NCBI GenBank assembly: GCA_001970855.1 | Contig: LSSN01000513.1 | Span: 1 to 12,742, forward strand | Reading direction: 5' to 3' | Length of the DNA: 12,742 bases | Source: Smittium culicis | Lineage: Eukaryota > Kickxellomycota > Harpellomycetes > Harpellales > Legeriomycetaceae | Shown: positions 1 through 9,510 of the stretch, one piece after another | How positions within the stretch are numbered: position 1 is the first letter of the stretch | How the letters are laid out: the number at the start of each line of letters is the position of its first letter | Notes under the pieces: model-generated | Told to the model about the DNA's origin: nothing | Database searches by the model: none | The model's input: the letters and a program-made list of their open reading frames with translations, nothing else | Position numbers and translations under genes: made by a program

Positions 1-122
1 TCCGTTGTTGGGGGTCTCGTAACTATGAATCGATCCTCGGGTTCTTCAATTGGCATCAATAGCAACAGTCGGTCAAACTTGTCTGATAACGCCTGAATCT
101 TCGCGTTAGTATCTTCGCTCAT
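1..122 (-). CDS. 5' end of an unidentified protein-coding gene, running off the left edge
   Basis: On the minus strand an ATG at 122-120 opens a frame that stays open for 40 codons to the window edge. The protein begins MSEDTNAKIQALSDKFDRLL and continues with an acidic, proline-containing stretch (MPIEEPED) and then RFIVTRPP. The first half has the heptad-like spacing of a short amphipathic or coiled-coil helix. Hand-counted G+C is about 46%, and codons such as GCG, ACG, CGA and CTG are used, which is sharply unlike the adjacent AT-rich DNA and supports real, recently constrained coding sequence. The family is not recognised. A helical N-terminus followed by a proline-rich turn would suit a retrotransposon Gag, and remnants of a retroelement lie elsewhere in the window, but an ordinary host gene is equally possible. 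The sequence just upstream (123-180 on the plus strand) is AT-rich with no clear promoter motif. Confidence 0.6.
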   Translation of the reverse strand, partial: MSEDTNAKIQALSDKFDRLLLLMPIEEPEDRFIVTRPPTT

Positions 123-2904
123 GTTAAAATTGTGAATTTTTTTAATAAGAAATATAAAATTTGAATTGAGAATATTTTAAGATTTAAATTTTGAAAATCT
201 TTTAAGCTGGTAGAGTACCTTTGCGAAAGAAAAGATGATAAGGATTCTATATTCTGTACTTGCAGTGATTATAGATAAAGAAAAAAATTTTTCTCTTATT
301 AGCAATTTTCACTTTTACGTAAAATTTATTTAGTTTGTAAGTTCGGTTGTATTATCCAATAAAAGATGATAACACTTAATATGTCCACCCTATGAGATAT
401 AATGGTTATAAAAAAACATAATACCCAATAATGGCAAAGCTAAAAAAATTTAATTTTATCTTTTAAACCCAAAATAGTGTCAAAATAAAATAGTAAAATA
501 ACTAGAAAATAAATACTTATAATAGAAATTTCCCACTTAAATATAATTATCTTCACAATAGGTTATCATTTTACATTAATTAATTTTTATGACATTATAT
601 TTCAGGTTTAACTAAAAAAAAAAAAGGTCACATGTTGCAATGGCTTAATCAGCAAAACCATTGGATAGCCTATAAAAATCAAGTTTATTCCAAATTTATA
701 ACCAAACTTTAGCGATAAAGAGTATTATTCTTTTTAAAACAATGATTTTAACCAAAACTTAGTTTTTCCCTGTTTTTGTACCTTATAATACCGCCCCAAT
801 TATAGTTCAACAAATTATAATTAAATTTAAATATTTCTTTTCCGATAACAGAATAAAAATATGAATTTATGCGTAAAGTAAAGTAAAATTTTTTTTGTTG
901 CTTATTCACATACAAAGTTGTAATACTAAGGTCACTTTGATCTTATAGACTTATTTTTCATATCTTTTACTCAAATTAGAAAAATACCAAAATTAATTTT
1001 ATCCCTCTGAAGCATGTAACTAATTAAAAAAAAATTTTTTTGTCAAAAAGCATTGGTAGTAGTTTTTATTCAACAATCGATAGTAGTTACGGTTTTAAGC
1101 TATCAATTTATACGAACAAATATTATTGCATATTATATTATGTACCGAAGCCTAAATGTACATATAACTTTTACCAAGTTCAACTATACTTTAAAGTTCA
1201 CATGATATTATATAATCTGGAATTTACAATTTATACTTTTGCAAAACTTAATTTAGCCCTTTCAACTATTCATTTTATTAGATTTTAAATTAATCATGAA
1301 AGCTTAAACTTTTCTAGTTATTTTGAATTTTATATTAATTTCAAATTTCCTCCAAGAAAAATGAAATATAATCATTTATGTTTTTATATTTATAAGTATA
1401 GATTTTTATTGGTTCCAGTTTGTAAATATTTGCATGATTTTGGACTATGCACTGATATTTACAACCGTTAAAAAATTCGATATACATACAAGTTTATTTC
1501 AAAAATTAATAAAAGAGTGTCTTAATAATTGTTTTTACTGAGATATCATTATTTTTTATTTATTCTAATCGATTTAACAGCTTAATATATAGATGATGTT
1601 TGTCTATTTATTCTATTTTGTACTATTTAAACAAGAATTTAGGCTAGAAGAATATTACCAGGAAATATTACTATTTTCGCACTTCAGATCGCGGAAAAAA
1701 GCTTTTTTTACGTAATTTTTCCTGTTTTAAAAATAGTTCAGGAAAATTAAAAAATTTATGTTCTTTAAATATTAATTTCATTCTTCAATTTTTGTTTTAT
1801 TGATAAAAAAAATTGAATCATAAAATTGGAAATGCGGATATTTAAAGCTTTAACTCAAATTTTTGCCCTTTTATTTTTATTAAATTAATTAAAATATATT
1901 CTTTTATAATTTAATTCTTTCGTCATTTAATAATTTAAATAAATTGATAGTTTTTTTTTAATATCAATAAATTTTTTGCACTCGTAAAGCTGACGGATTG
2001 TGTAATGGTTAAAGTATCTTATACTTTATAACTTAGAAAATAAACTTGTCTTGTAAAAAAATTTTTAAAGGATATTTTTATTCAATCATACTGCGAAAGT
2101 AATTACAATTTCAAGTAAATTACTTTTTGAATATTTTAAATCTATTAGTATGGCAAATAAAAAATATTATATATCAAAAATATAGCAAGCAAAATAATTT
2201 CACTATCAAAACTATATAATTTAACTGTCATAACTAGCGCAACGATTAATTATGGGTTAAATATTAATAACCTGAAAATTATTCAATTTCAAAAATATTA
2301 GTTTGAAAAAGTTCAAAAGTGAAAAAATAATCCAACTGAGCTTATATCATTTTTTTATTTTTGTTTATTAATTAATTTTATGTAAATTCGGATTTAAATT
2401 CTTGATATTTTTCACTTATAGCCAAAACAATTTAAACATAAATAAAATTAATTTTTTAAATATTTGTAAAAAGTTGAAACCAAAGATAAATAGGGTAAAA
2501 AAAAAGGTCAAATATACTATTTCATGCTTATTATTATAAATAGTTTGAAAAAATTTTTAAAAAATAAAAAAATTAATTACTTTATATTTTTTTTATATGA
2601 AAAAAAATAGCATTTCAGGCGAAAATAAACATAGTTATAATATATATTAAAAATTATAAATAAATTTTTTTTCTCTTATTAAAGATACTAAACTAAATTT
2701 TAATAAAATTATAATTCTCACTTGCATAAATATTTTAAGCTAGTCAAAATCATTTTAAAATTTTAGTTAAAACAAAAAAAAACGTTATCAAAAAATAAGA
2801 GTAAATAATATACACTAAAAATTAAACTCGATTTTAAGATAAATATTGAAATTATATATATTCTGGCTCTACTTTTTATATAGTAAGATATAAATTATTA
2901 ATGA
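123..2904. other. AT-rich stretch with no gene seen
   Basis: Both strands carry frequent stops in all frames, and A and T tracts dominate. One line near 2521-2580 is only about 10% G+C by hand count. The longest open frame (plus, 1040-1285) has no ATG start and reads as a low-complexity, Tyr/Ile/Leu-rich peptide with no recognisable motif, so it is taken as chance. A hairpin at 2011-2027 is listed separately. Short AT palindromes such as AATTATA/TATAATT near 800-825 are expected at this composition. No tRNA, rRNA or repeat array was recognised. Confidence 0.6.
2011..2027. other. perfect 7-bp hairpin (stem AAAGTAT, 3-nt loop)
   Basis: AAAGTAT, then the loop CTT, then ATACTTT form a perfect inverted repeat. 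The flanking GTT and AAC can extend the stem across a two-base bulge. It follows a GGATTGTGTAATGGTTA stretch that superficially recalls a tRNA D-arm, but no acceptor or T-arm pairing exists around it. The function is unknown, and at this base composition it may be chance. Confidence 0.35.
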
Positions 2905-3170
2905 AAATTTATTATTTACCACTTTAATAATAATGAAGCTCAGTTAGAGCAGGTTGGGATAATTTTTGGGTTGAGTATTGTAAAAAATATTTTAGTCCAG
3001 ATTGAAGGTATCACTGTAAATAAAAATTTTCAGCTAGAAACATCAAATTTTTGAAAGATATTCGCAATCATATAATAGTTGTACTTGGTATTATAAGCGA
3101 TTAAGAAGCATCCTTGAAACCACGTATAGTTGTTATGAAGTATATTGAGCGTATAAGGAGTGTCAGTTGA
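2905..3170 (+). pseudogene. decayed reading frame with a histidine-kinase-like G2 box (tentative)
   Basis: A plus-strand frame is open from 2905 to a TGA at 3052-3054. It contains GIIFGLSIVKNILVQIEG followed by ITVNKN and TSNF. This resembles the G2 region of HATPase_c domains in sensor histidine kinases, where a Gly-rich loop leads into GLSIVK, then a helix, a Gly, a short beta strand and a (G)SxF end. The first glycines of the canonical loop are replaced here. Reading continues in another frame (3048-3170) as FLKDIRNHIIVVLGIISD, a stop at 3102-3104, then EASLKPRIVVMKYIERIRSV. The segment is visibly less AT-biased than its flanks. With a frameshift, an internal stop and no upstream H or N box seen, it cannot be functional. 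The match is short and could be chance; a retroelement fragment is the main alternative. Confidence 0.2.
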
Positions 3171-5078
3171 AAAATTGTATATTTAGTATTATATACCTAT
3201 TTAAAAATTTATTAATAGTTTTTTTTTTTTTATTTTTTAATTATGTTTATTTAATTCTTCTAGAAAAAAAAGAGGATTAATAACTCATTTTAAAATCATT
3301 AAATTTATCTACTACTTAATGCATTCTAATTAATATCTAGCGAATTCTATAATAATTTTTTGAAAAGGTAATAGGAATATATAACTTTTTGTGAATAAGC
3401 AGACTATGATTAACCTATGAAATATATAATTTATTCAATTATATTCGAAATGTTTGCTCTATTACTAATTTATTTTCAGTACATAAAATACTGATATTTA
3501 TTTGGGATGTCTCTTCAAATTGATAGTTATCTGTAAAATTTTTATACATTAATTTAATTTTCATTAAACTTTTTCAGTTTTATTTGACAATATTTAGTAT
3601 TAATTATAATCTATACACTATACTTAATTTATACAAGTGCTAAGCGTTATAAAGTATATTTTATATTTAAAATAAAGTTTAAATAAGTAATATAACTCAA
3701 AATAATAATAACTGAATAAAATAATTATTAATAGGCCACTTTTAAAGGTTATCTACAGTTTATTAATTTAAATTTTTGAATTTACTTTTTAAAATTGTTA
3801 TTTTGTTCAAAATTAAGATTTTATATTGAAATATTTATTGCAATTTTATCGTAAATTTTTGAGAGCGTTACTTTTTTCTTTCTCTCCATTATTATATCTC
3901 AGAACAAGGGGTAAAAAATTAAGTTTATATTTTTCCATATGCAGTTCTGATGAAATTATTTTATGCAGGTTTATCAAGTTTTATCTTTCTATTATTTTGA
4001 ACTGATTCGCTTATCTATCTATATTTTTATATCATAGTATTTTTTTTGGTTTTTGCATAAGGTAAAAATTAAAGAAAAAAATACCTTATATCACATATCA
4101 TATTAGATTTATAGGTGAATATTGGTTGATTTTATTGATTAGATTTTATTAGAAATTCTTATATCCTGCACCTATACCCTTATTTTTTGTGAAAACTTAA
4201 GATTGATTATACTAAAATTAATAATTTAAGATTTCATAAATATAAACAGTCAACATATAATATATATCATATATATTTAAATAGATTTAATAGTAGGAAT
4301 ACCCTATTAGCTTTTCTAAAATATATCATGTAAAATAATTATAAAATATACTCATAAAGAGAATAATTTTATAAAAACCTGATAATGATTAAAATTTCTT
4401 TGTGATAATATTCAACGCGCTTTTTTTAAAATATTCATTATAAATTATAAAAATTAGCAGAAAAAAAATGAAAATAGAGATTAAAATGTATGTTTTTGAT
4501 AATTAATAAGTGGTAAAAAGGAATTTAGAAAGCCACTTTGGTTCAAAAAAAATAATAAAAGGTATATAGAGCCTAATAATGAAAAATAAATATGATAAAA
4601 AATAAATATTAGGTTTTGAACTTATAAATAGAATATCCCTTTGGTATGTGTAAAAAAATAACAACAAATTCATTTTTTCTTCTTTCTTATATGAGATTTT
4701 AGCAAGAATTTAATATTGTAATAATTATCGCCATTAAAATGTGATTATTGAAAAAAATTATTTTATTTATGAAAAGAAAATTTCAAAATAAGCCAATTTT
4801 ATTACTGGAATAATTTTTATATTAATTTCCATCTCTTAGTGAAAAAATTTAATTTGGCCTTTGTTTTAAATGCTTAATTAATTGTATTTATAATTATTAT
4901 TATTTAATATTAAATAATATCTAATATTGATCAAAGTAAAACAGGAAAATTACTTTTTGGTAAAAATAAAGGTTTTTCTAAAATAAGAATGTTCTCACAG
5001 ATACAAAATTTGGGCGATTTTTTTCAAAGATACTCTATTATTAATAAAATTATACATTTTATTACATATTACATCTAA
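3171..5078. other. AT-rich stretch with no gene seen
   Basis: This interval shows long A and T tracts, very low G+C and stops in every frame. From about 4.2 to 4.9 kb the plus strand is A-rich, the opposite bias to the block that begins near 5.4 kb. I see no RNA gene, no array and no convincing coding fragment. Confidence 0.6.
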
Positions 5079-5363
5079 CTAATATCCAATAAAAATAGCA
5101 TATATTTTATTTAAAAAACAATTTATAAAAAATGAAATAAACTTGAGAGAAATCAAAACATCTTTCGGGATCAACCAATAATAATTTATTATTATATTTC
5201 GAGTGTAATTTTCAATAATTTTAAGCTGTAGAAAAATTCTTTCTTCTTTCAGAATTTCCAATATATTAATATAAAATGGATCAAATAAAATTATAAATAT
5301 AAAAAAATTAATTTTTATTACATTTATAAAAAGATGACAATTCAAGGGGCCGAATTTCTTCAA
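5079..5363 (-). pseudogene. long open frame without ATG, possible relic of unknown origin
   Basis: The minus strand is open for 94 codons before TAA. The first usable start is a TTG directly after a stop, so there is no ATG. The length is notable at this AT content, where stops are frequent. The product is Ile/Phe/Leu/Asn-rich and hydrophobic. Near its C-terminal third it reads NYYWLIPKDV (around residues 60-69), and then NCFLNK around residues 81-86. This faintly recalls the YYW...DV...CxxCxxxK end of a retroelement integrase zinc finger. The first cysteine of such a pair is not present and the spacing is off, so the resemblance is weak. It may equally be a chance T-rich frame. No function is assigned. 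Confidence 0.18.
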
Positions 5364-5467
5364 TTATTGGAATCTACCTTCCAATTTAGATCTGCACTAT
5401 ATTTTTAGATTTAATTATGTTACAAATAAGCCAAAGAAATAAAATTTTTATCTTATATAACACATAA

Positions 5468-5659
5468 TTACGCCTGTATGGTACCACAGCAATTTCTAAA
5501 TTTATCACCAGAACTCATTTTTCTGGGCTGAGGTAGGAGGTTGAAATCGTTTTTAGAACCTTTTTCCTCAAAAAATATTGAAAAATGTTTGATTTGTAAT
5601 GAGTAATATTTGATAACTATTAGAGGTACGGAAGGTGCCTTAACTGGATGGTATTTTTG
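5468..5659 (-). pseudogene. unidentified coding-like fragment, no start
   Basis: The minus strand is open from just after a TGA at 5662-5660 to a TAA at 5470-5468, about 63 codons. The translation is not low-complexity. It includes KAPSVPLIVIKYYSLQIKH, then FEEKGSKNDFNLLPQPRK and SSGDKFRNCCGTIQA, with a mixed residue composition more like a real protein than most frames here. Local G+C is higher than in the preceding 5 kb. There is only an internal ATG and no recognised motif. It lies at the left end of the T-rich block that holds the other minus-strand fragments, so I infer it is part of the same decayed material. The family is unknown. Confidence 0.25.
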
Positions 5660-5790
5660 TCAGTTAGGATTAAAAAGTTTACAATATATTTATAAATTTT
5701 TTTCTTGATTTAATTAATAATTTTTTAAGGTTTAGTATATGACTCATATTCATGGTTTAATATTAATTCGTAGTTTACTAGGAAAAATTA

Positions 5791-5804
5791 CGGCTTTTTA
5801 GCCG
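5791..5804. other. perfect 5-bp hairpin CGGCT-TTTT-AGCCG
   Basis: The bases read CGGCT, a TTTT loop and AGCCG, a perfect GC-containing stem that stands out in this sequence. A run of T follows a few bases later on the plus strand (after AGGCTCC). In a bacterial context this would be a weak terminator candidate, but no gene lies upstream on that strand. No function is assigned. Confidence 0.3.
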
Positions 5805-6136
5805 AGGCTCCTTTTTACTTTGAATTGTATTCAAATATCTTACTTTAATCAGCTCAGATTATATAAATCAGGTATTGGATGTTTAATACTAGTCTCAATT
5901 TGTGGTAAGTTTCAAAAAAAATAGTGTCTGTATTTTTTTGATCAATATATTTCTGCGTTGTTTAAACAAATTTCTAGTGTTTTTTCTGGGTATTAATTTT
6001 CTTATCTATTTAAAATTAATAGTAAAAATTATTTTCCTCATTAATCTTTGTAGTTTGGGAACCGCAGGAATAATATTCCTTCTTATTATTTGTTTATTTG
6101 AGACTTTTTAATTAGTTACAGTTTGCTTATTTACCT

Positions 6137-6229
6137 TCAAGATACATCAATTGCCAGTAATATAGCATAATTTTTTTCTAAAAGAGAAATTTATATGTTT
6201 TGATATTGATCCAACTTACTAATATGATC
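6137..6229 (-). pseudogene. integrase-core-like scrap (tentative)
   Basis: A 30-codon minus-strand stretch between a TAG and a TGA ends NYAILLAIDVS. It resembles the strand after the first catalytic Asp in retroelement and Polinton-type integrases, where NxGYxYILxxIDVFS is typical. Upstream it includes SWINIKTYKFLFLEK, which has a Trp but lacks the expected catalytic Asp. The frame is closed immediately by TGA and TAA. About 80 bases further on, another frame reads SCGSQTTK, vaguely like the DNGSQF region of the second catalytic Asp but without that Asp. If it is real, it is a second, heavily degraded integrase relic separate from the one near 9.5 kb. Chance cannot be excluded. Confidence 0.22.
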
Positions 6230-6589
6230 TAAAAATATTTCCAAGTCCCAGGTTTGAAATTTATGAGGTTGCTTTTCTATCATATTTCATAAGTATTGTA
6301 GAAGTCTAGTTATTCTTTTGATGCTAAAAATAGGACATTTTTACGGATCAATTGTTTGAAAATGACTCAAAACTTGAAGATAATGTAAAATAATTTAAAA
6401 TAATGAATGAAGGTTTAATTTTTAGAGAACCCAAAAATTTTTCTGAAAAATTTGTTTTGTATTCGTTTTTACACAAAAAATTTTATACCGCCAACATGTT
6501 GAAAATTTTTTAAGTATGAAATATAGCTTTTAAAAGAATTAATTCTCATTGAATATTTTATTATCTGTTTGGGAGACTCTACAAGTTCT

Positions 6590-6841
6590 TTAGCATATTT
6601 TATTAATAGCTTCCACACATTTATTTCGCATTATTGGTGAACATCTTTTATTAGTATCCGAGGTCATGCTGAAAATTTCTTCAACGGCATAAACTGTAGT
6701 TACATCTTTCTTTTTGGCGCTATTTTTACGATCTGCAGCTGCTACGATATCACTATACTAAATTTGGGTAGTATTGACCTTGATGGTAGATTTTATTATG
6801 ACCCTTTTGACAGCCTTTGTTGGGTTAGTGTTTCTACTCAT
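6590..6841 (-). pseudogene. unidentified coding-like fragment with one internal stop
   Basis: An ATG at 6841-6839 opens MSRNTNPTKAVKRVIIKST and continues to a TAG at 6760-6758. The same frame then runs on as YSDIVAAADRKNSAKKK, DVTTVYAVEEIFSM and onward to a TAA at 6592-6590. That makes 83 codons with a single interruption. One line inside it (6661-6720) is about 38% G+C by hand count, one of the highest values outside the left-edge CDS. The AKKKDVTTVYAVEEI stretch has a passing likeness to the last helix of histone-fold proteins, but the rest does not support this. The fragment overlaps the end of the frame at 6838-7047, suggesting a frameshift within one former gene. Product unknown. Confidence 0.28.
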
Positions 6842-7047
6842 AATATTTGTGGATCCGGAACTTTATAATAATAAATTTTTAGCTGATAGATGTATACTTT
6901 TCTCGATTGGTTACTCTTACCCTTTGACTTTTCTGTTGGGGATTTTCCCCTTTGAAAAAAATTATTAAATAATGAATAATTAGCCTTGGCATTTTCTATT
7001 AATGATTCCCTTTGGTATCTATTAATGTTAATACCAATTATCTTTGT
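6838..7047 (-). pseudogene. unidentified coding-like fragment upstream of and overlapping the previous one
   Basis: The minus strand is open from after a TAA at 7050-7048 to a TGA at 6840-6838, about 69 codons, with no ATG. It reads RYQRESLIENAKANYSLFNN, then a basic stretch (KSPTEKSKGKSNQSRK), then VYIYQLKIYYYKVPDPQIL. The following frame begins four bases inside its end. Together the two suggest one former minus-strand gene of at least 150 codons broken by a frameshift. No domain is recognised, and the basic middle would fit many nucleic-acid-binding proteins. Confidence 0.25.
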
Positions 7048-7520
7048 TTAAGTTGTGTTTTGACGTTTTACCAAAACAAATAAATAGCCTGGTTTCCTCA
7101 TAGTATTTTATACATTATCTGACAACAACATTCATCCTTAATAGTAAATAAACTTTTATAAACGCCTAGTGGAACTCATCCTGAAAATTATAGCACTACT
7201 GATGCATATATGTGGAATTATAGAGGACCCCGTTTATTTTTTACTGAGTTGAACAATCACTTTTTCGATCACCCATTCTCATCTTTTTTGGTAGTTCCAT
7301 GAGAGTCAGACTGCATTATAATTTTAATTCACAGATATTTATGTGATTTTTACTAATTTTTGTTTTTCATCATAATTTCTCAAAATTTCTTTACAAAATT
7401 GCGTAATTTTCTTCTCGATGTTGTTCTTCCGGTTGAATAATTGATTTTTGCGTGATTTTTTCTGTTTTCATCCTGACCATAGAGTTTTAATAATATAGAG
7501 CATAGATTTTCGGTGAGTGA

Positions 7521-7784
7521 TACAATAATACAATGATACAATGATACAATGATACAATGATACAATGATACAATGATACAATGATACAATGATACAATGA
7601 TACAATGATACAATGATACAATGATACAATGATACAATGATACAATGATACAATGATACAATGATACAATGATACAATGATACAATGATACAATGATACA
7701 ATGATACAATGATACAATGATACAATGATACAATGATACAATGATACAATGATACAATGATACAATGATACAATGATACAATGA
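7521..7784. repeat. octanucleotide tandem array (TACAATGA), 33 units
   Basis: Thirty-two identical copies of TACAATGA run from 7529 to 7784. They are preceded by one variant unit, TACAATAA, at 7521-7528, giving 264 bases in all. There is no other mismatch or indel. Such purity, beside sequence that looks old and degraded, points to recent expansion by slippage or to a collapsed or estimated assembly length. Because 8 is not a multiple of 3, every frame on a strand gives the same cycle. The plus strand hits TGA every eight codons, whereas the minus strand is open in all three frames and encodes an octapeptide repeat YHCIIVSL. The long minus-strand frames that cross it are therefore a by-product and not evidence of a gene. 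Confidence 0.97.
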
Positions 7785-8979
7785 TGAAATGCTGAGATTG
7801 TTTTATTTTGAAGAATACATTTAGGAATGCTAATATCAGATCCCAAATACGAATATAACATTGCCCATTTTCCCATAGTGTGCATCAGAACCATATTTTT
7901 AGAAGTCACGGGAAAGTTTTGAGGAAGAAGCTACAGAGATTGTTGAGTAGGATGCAAATTAATTATTTAAAATTTAAACTATATTGGGACCTGTAAAAAT
8001 TGACTCAACAATGAGAATTTGTAATTAAAACTTAAATTTTGCTTCTTCAAGTCTAGTGTGATATCCAGTTGAATTTTTCTTAATTTTTTTTGCCGCTGGA
8101 TCTATTGCTGAATTTGAGAATAATCCGTTTAATTATATTATCTTCCTTATCGTTTGAAGTTATTATATTGAATTTTTAAACTCTCACTTTATTTTTTTGA
8201 TTTGATTATTTGCGAGTTAAAATTCCATTTTTGATGACTATAAAATGAAACAAAAGAATTTTTAGGCTATTCTAGACTACATCTCTGATTTTTTCAATTT
8301 TAGTGTTAAACTGAGGCTTTCACGGAATTTCTGTGCTATAAGTTTTGGAAATGGTACCCCTTTTTTTTTAAATAATAAGATATCTTTATAGACTTAACAC
8401 CCTGCATATTGAATCTATATTTGACCACAAAATCTTTGAATTGAGTGATTTGAGCGTTTGGCTAGAATATTTTTATAAGAGGAAAATGAATCTTCAAGTT
8501 TTTTTACTAATAAACAAAAAATTTTTGTTGGATAATTTAGTTCAAAGAATTAATTAAAATGAATCCAATAAAATCTTATCATCCTGTAGTTTTTGAGTCT
8601 TTTTTTCTTCCTCCTTAGTATATGTCAGTGGAAAATATGTTTTTTTCATGTTCGTAACCTCAATTATGGCCCCCCAGTTTCAGATATTCCTGGAAAATAG
8701 AGTGTAAAGAATTCTTATTTCGATTTTTAAGGACACATTATTTCATATTGGTCGGTGGGGGTAGTTACATGAATTTAAATACATTCATAATTTCAATTGT
8801 TTGGTTGCAACACTGATTATTGACATGACTTTTTTATAACTAGATTTTTCTGGCTATCATTTAGTACACGGGTATTCCTGTGTTTATAGTGAGGTTTTTT
8901 GAGAATTTTTTTTCGTTCTGTTTTACTCTTTACTTAAATTTATTTCCTATTTTTTCTCGATATACTTCAAGGTTTTTTT
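7785..8979. other. T-rich degraded stretch with short minus-strand fragments only
   Basis: No gene is seen. On the minus strand a frame enters the octamer array from the right after a TAG near 7936, reading LLPQNFPVTSKNM, then HTMGKWAMLYSYLGSD. It is about 50 non-repeat codons long and protein-like but unrecognised. A 31-codon ATG frame at 8554-8649 (minus) ends TQKLQDDKILLDSF. Its DD is not in a convincing reverse-transcriptase context. Around 8400-8450 another short frame reads QITQFKDFVVKYRFNMQG. These may be scraps of the same decayed material as the neighbouring fragments. Confidence 0.4.
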
Positions 8980-9183
8980 CTATATTAGGAGAAAAATTTT
9001 CGGCGGATTTTTTGCAATTCTACACATTTTGGAGTGCGTAGAATCCATTTCCAAAATAAAAATTTTCTCGGTTTCTGATCGACCCAAAAATCTTTTTTTG
9101 AGATGTAAACCACCAATGGTCGTTTTCTGAAATTTTCGTTTTACCAATTTTTTTGTAATTTTATATTTTTCGTAGTCTTCAAT
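8980..9183 (-). pseudogene. unidentified basic coding-like fragment, no ATG start of full length
   Basis: The minus strand is open for about 68 codons before a TAA, starting next to a TTG. It reads IEDYEKYKITKKLVKRKFQK, then TTIGGLHLKKRFLGRSETEK and IFILEMDSTHSKMCRIAKNP. It is strongly basic in its first half. It lies downstream, in the minus-strand sense, of the integrase-core-like fragment, where the basic C-terminal part of an integrase would be expected, but no GPF/Y or chromodomain motif is seen. The A-rich coding strand makes Lys-rich chance frames common. Function not assigned. Confidence 0.2.
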
Positions 9184-9324
9184 CAAATGTGCAGTCTATT
9201 CAGATTTTTTAGCTATCTATCATTGACTAATTATTATTTAGAGAGCTTGATTCTTTATCCGATTTTATTGAAATACCGTATTATCACATTGAATTTACCA
9301 GTCGAGTGATCAATCCTGTAGCTT

Positions 9325-9510
9325 CTAACACATTTTTTTTATTATGATTGGGTCTATAGCTCGTGTTTTGTTCATAGAATGAGCTCTAGAATTATTTTCA
9401 TCCATTATTGTTTCTGTTTTATCTTGGTATTCCTCCTGCAACTCTGCTATATGAATAGCTGATCCCTGGTCTGTTATAATTTTTAAGATATCGATTTCCG
9501 ATAGTTTCAT
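9325..9510 (-). pseudogene. integrase-core-like fragment (Ty3/gypsy-type, tentative)
   Basis: A true ATG at 9510-9508 opens a 61-codon frame that ends at TAG or TAA near 9325. Residues 5-20 read EIDILKIITDQGSAIH. This matches the usual integrase motif around the second catalytic Asp, where a hydrophobic strand leads to (S/T)D(Q/N/R)G(S/K)xF; here the Asp is residue 14 and the Phe is replaced. The remainder (AELQEEYQDK and on) does not show the HPQTNGxxER segment or the catalytic Glu, so it is degenerate or the match is fortuitous. It sits about 170 codons downstream of the zinc-finger-like segment near 9.94 kb, close to the normal spacing in Ty3/gypsy integrases, which is the main support. 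Confidence 0.32.

Noticed and set aside
200..260. tRNA-like D-arm text (AAGCTGGTAGAGTACC) near the left end
   Set aside because: No acceptor, anticodon or T-stem pairing could be built around it, and the GGATTC further on does not sit at the right spacing.
1040..1285. Plus-strand frame of about 82 codons
   Set aside because: It has no ATG at its start, low-complexity Tyr/Ile-rich content, and no motif or compositional shift.
1985..2050. Possible tRNA beginning GGATTGTGTAATGGTTA
   Set aside because: The D-arm-like text is not followed by a T-arm or a matching acceptor strand; only a simple hairpin is present.
5902..6111. Plus-strand membrane-protein-like frame rich in Phe, Ile and Leu
   Set aside because: There is no ATG at the start, and T-rich DNA yields such hydrophobic frames by chance; no motif or neighbouring gene supports it.
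6590..6760. Histone-fold protein suggested by AKKKDVTTVYAVEEI
   Set aside because: Only one helix-like stretch fits, with a gap, and the upstream residues do not follow any histone-fold pattern.
6774..6968. Plus-strand frame with two apparent membrane segments
   Set aside because: It begins at TTG and is opposite the two minus-strand coding-like fragments, whose composition is more protein-like.
7380..7909. Three overlapping minus-strand frames of 100-140 codons made mainly of YHCIIVSL repeats
   Set aside because: They are the automatic result of an octamer with no stop on that strand in any phase; the non-repeat ends differ among frames and none has a recognised domain.
8554..8649. LQDDKILLDS as a reverse-transcriptase YxDD box
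   Set aside because: The preceding residues are a Glu/Lys-rich run rather than the hydrophobic strand expected, and it lies on the wrong side of the integrase-like fragments for the same element.
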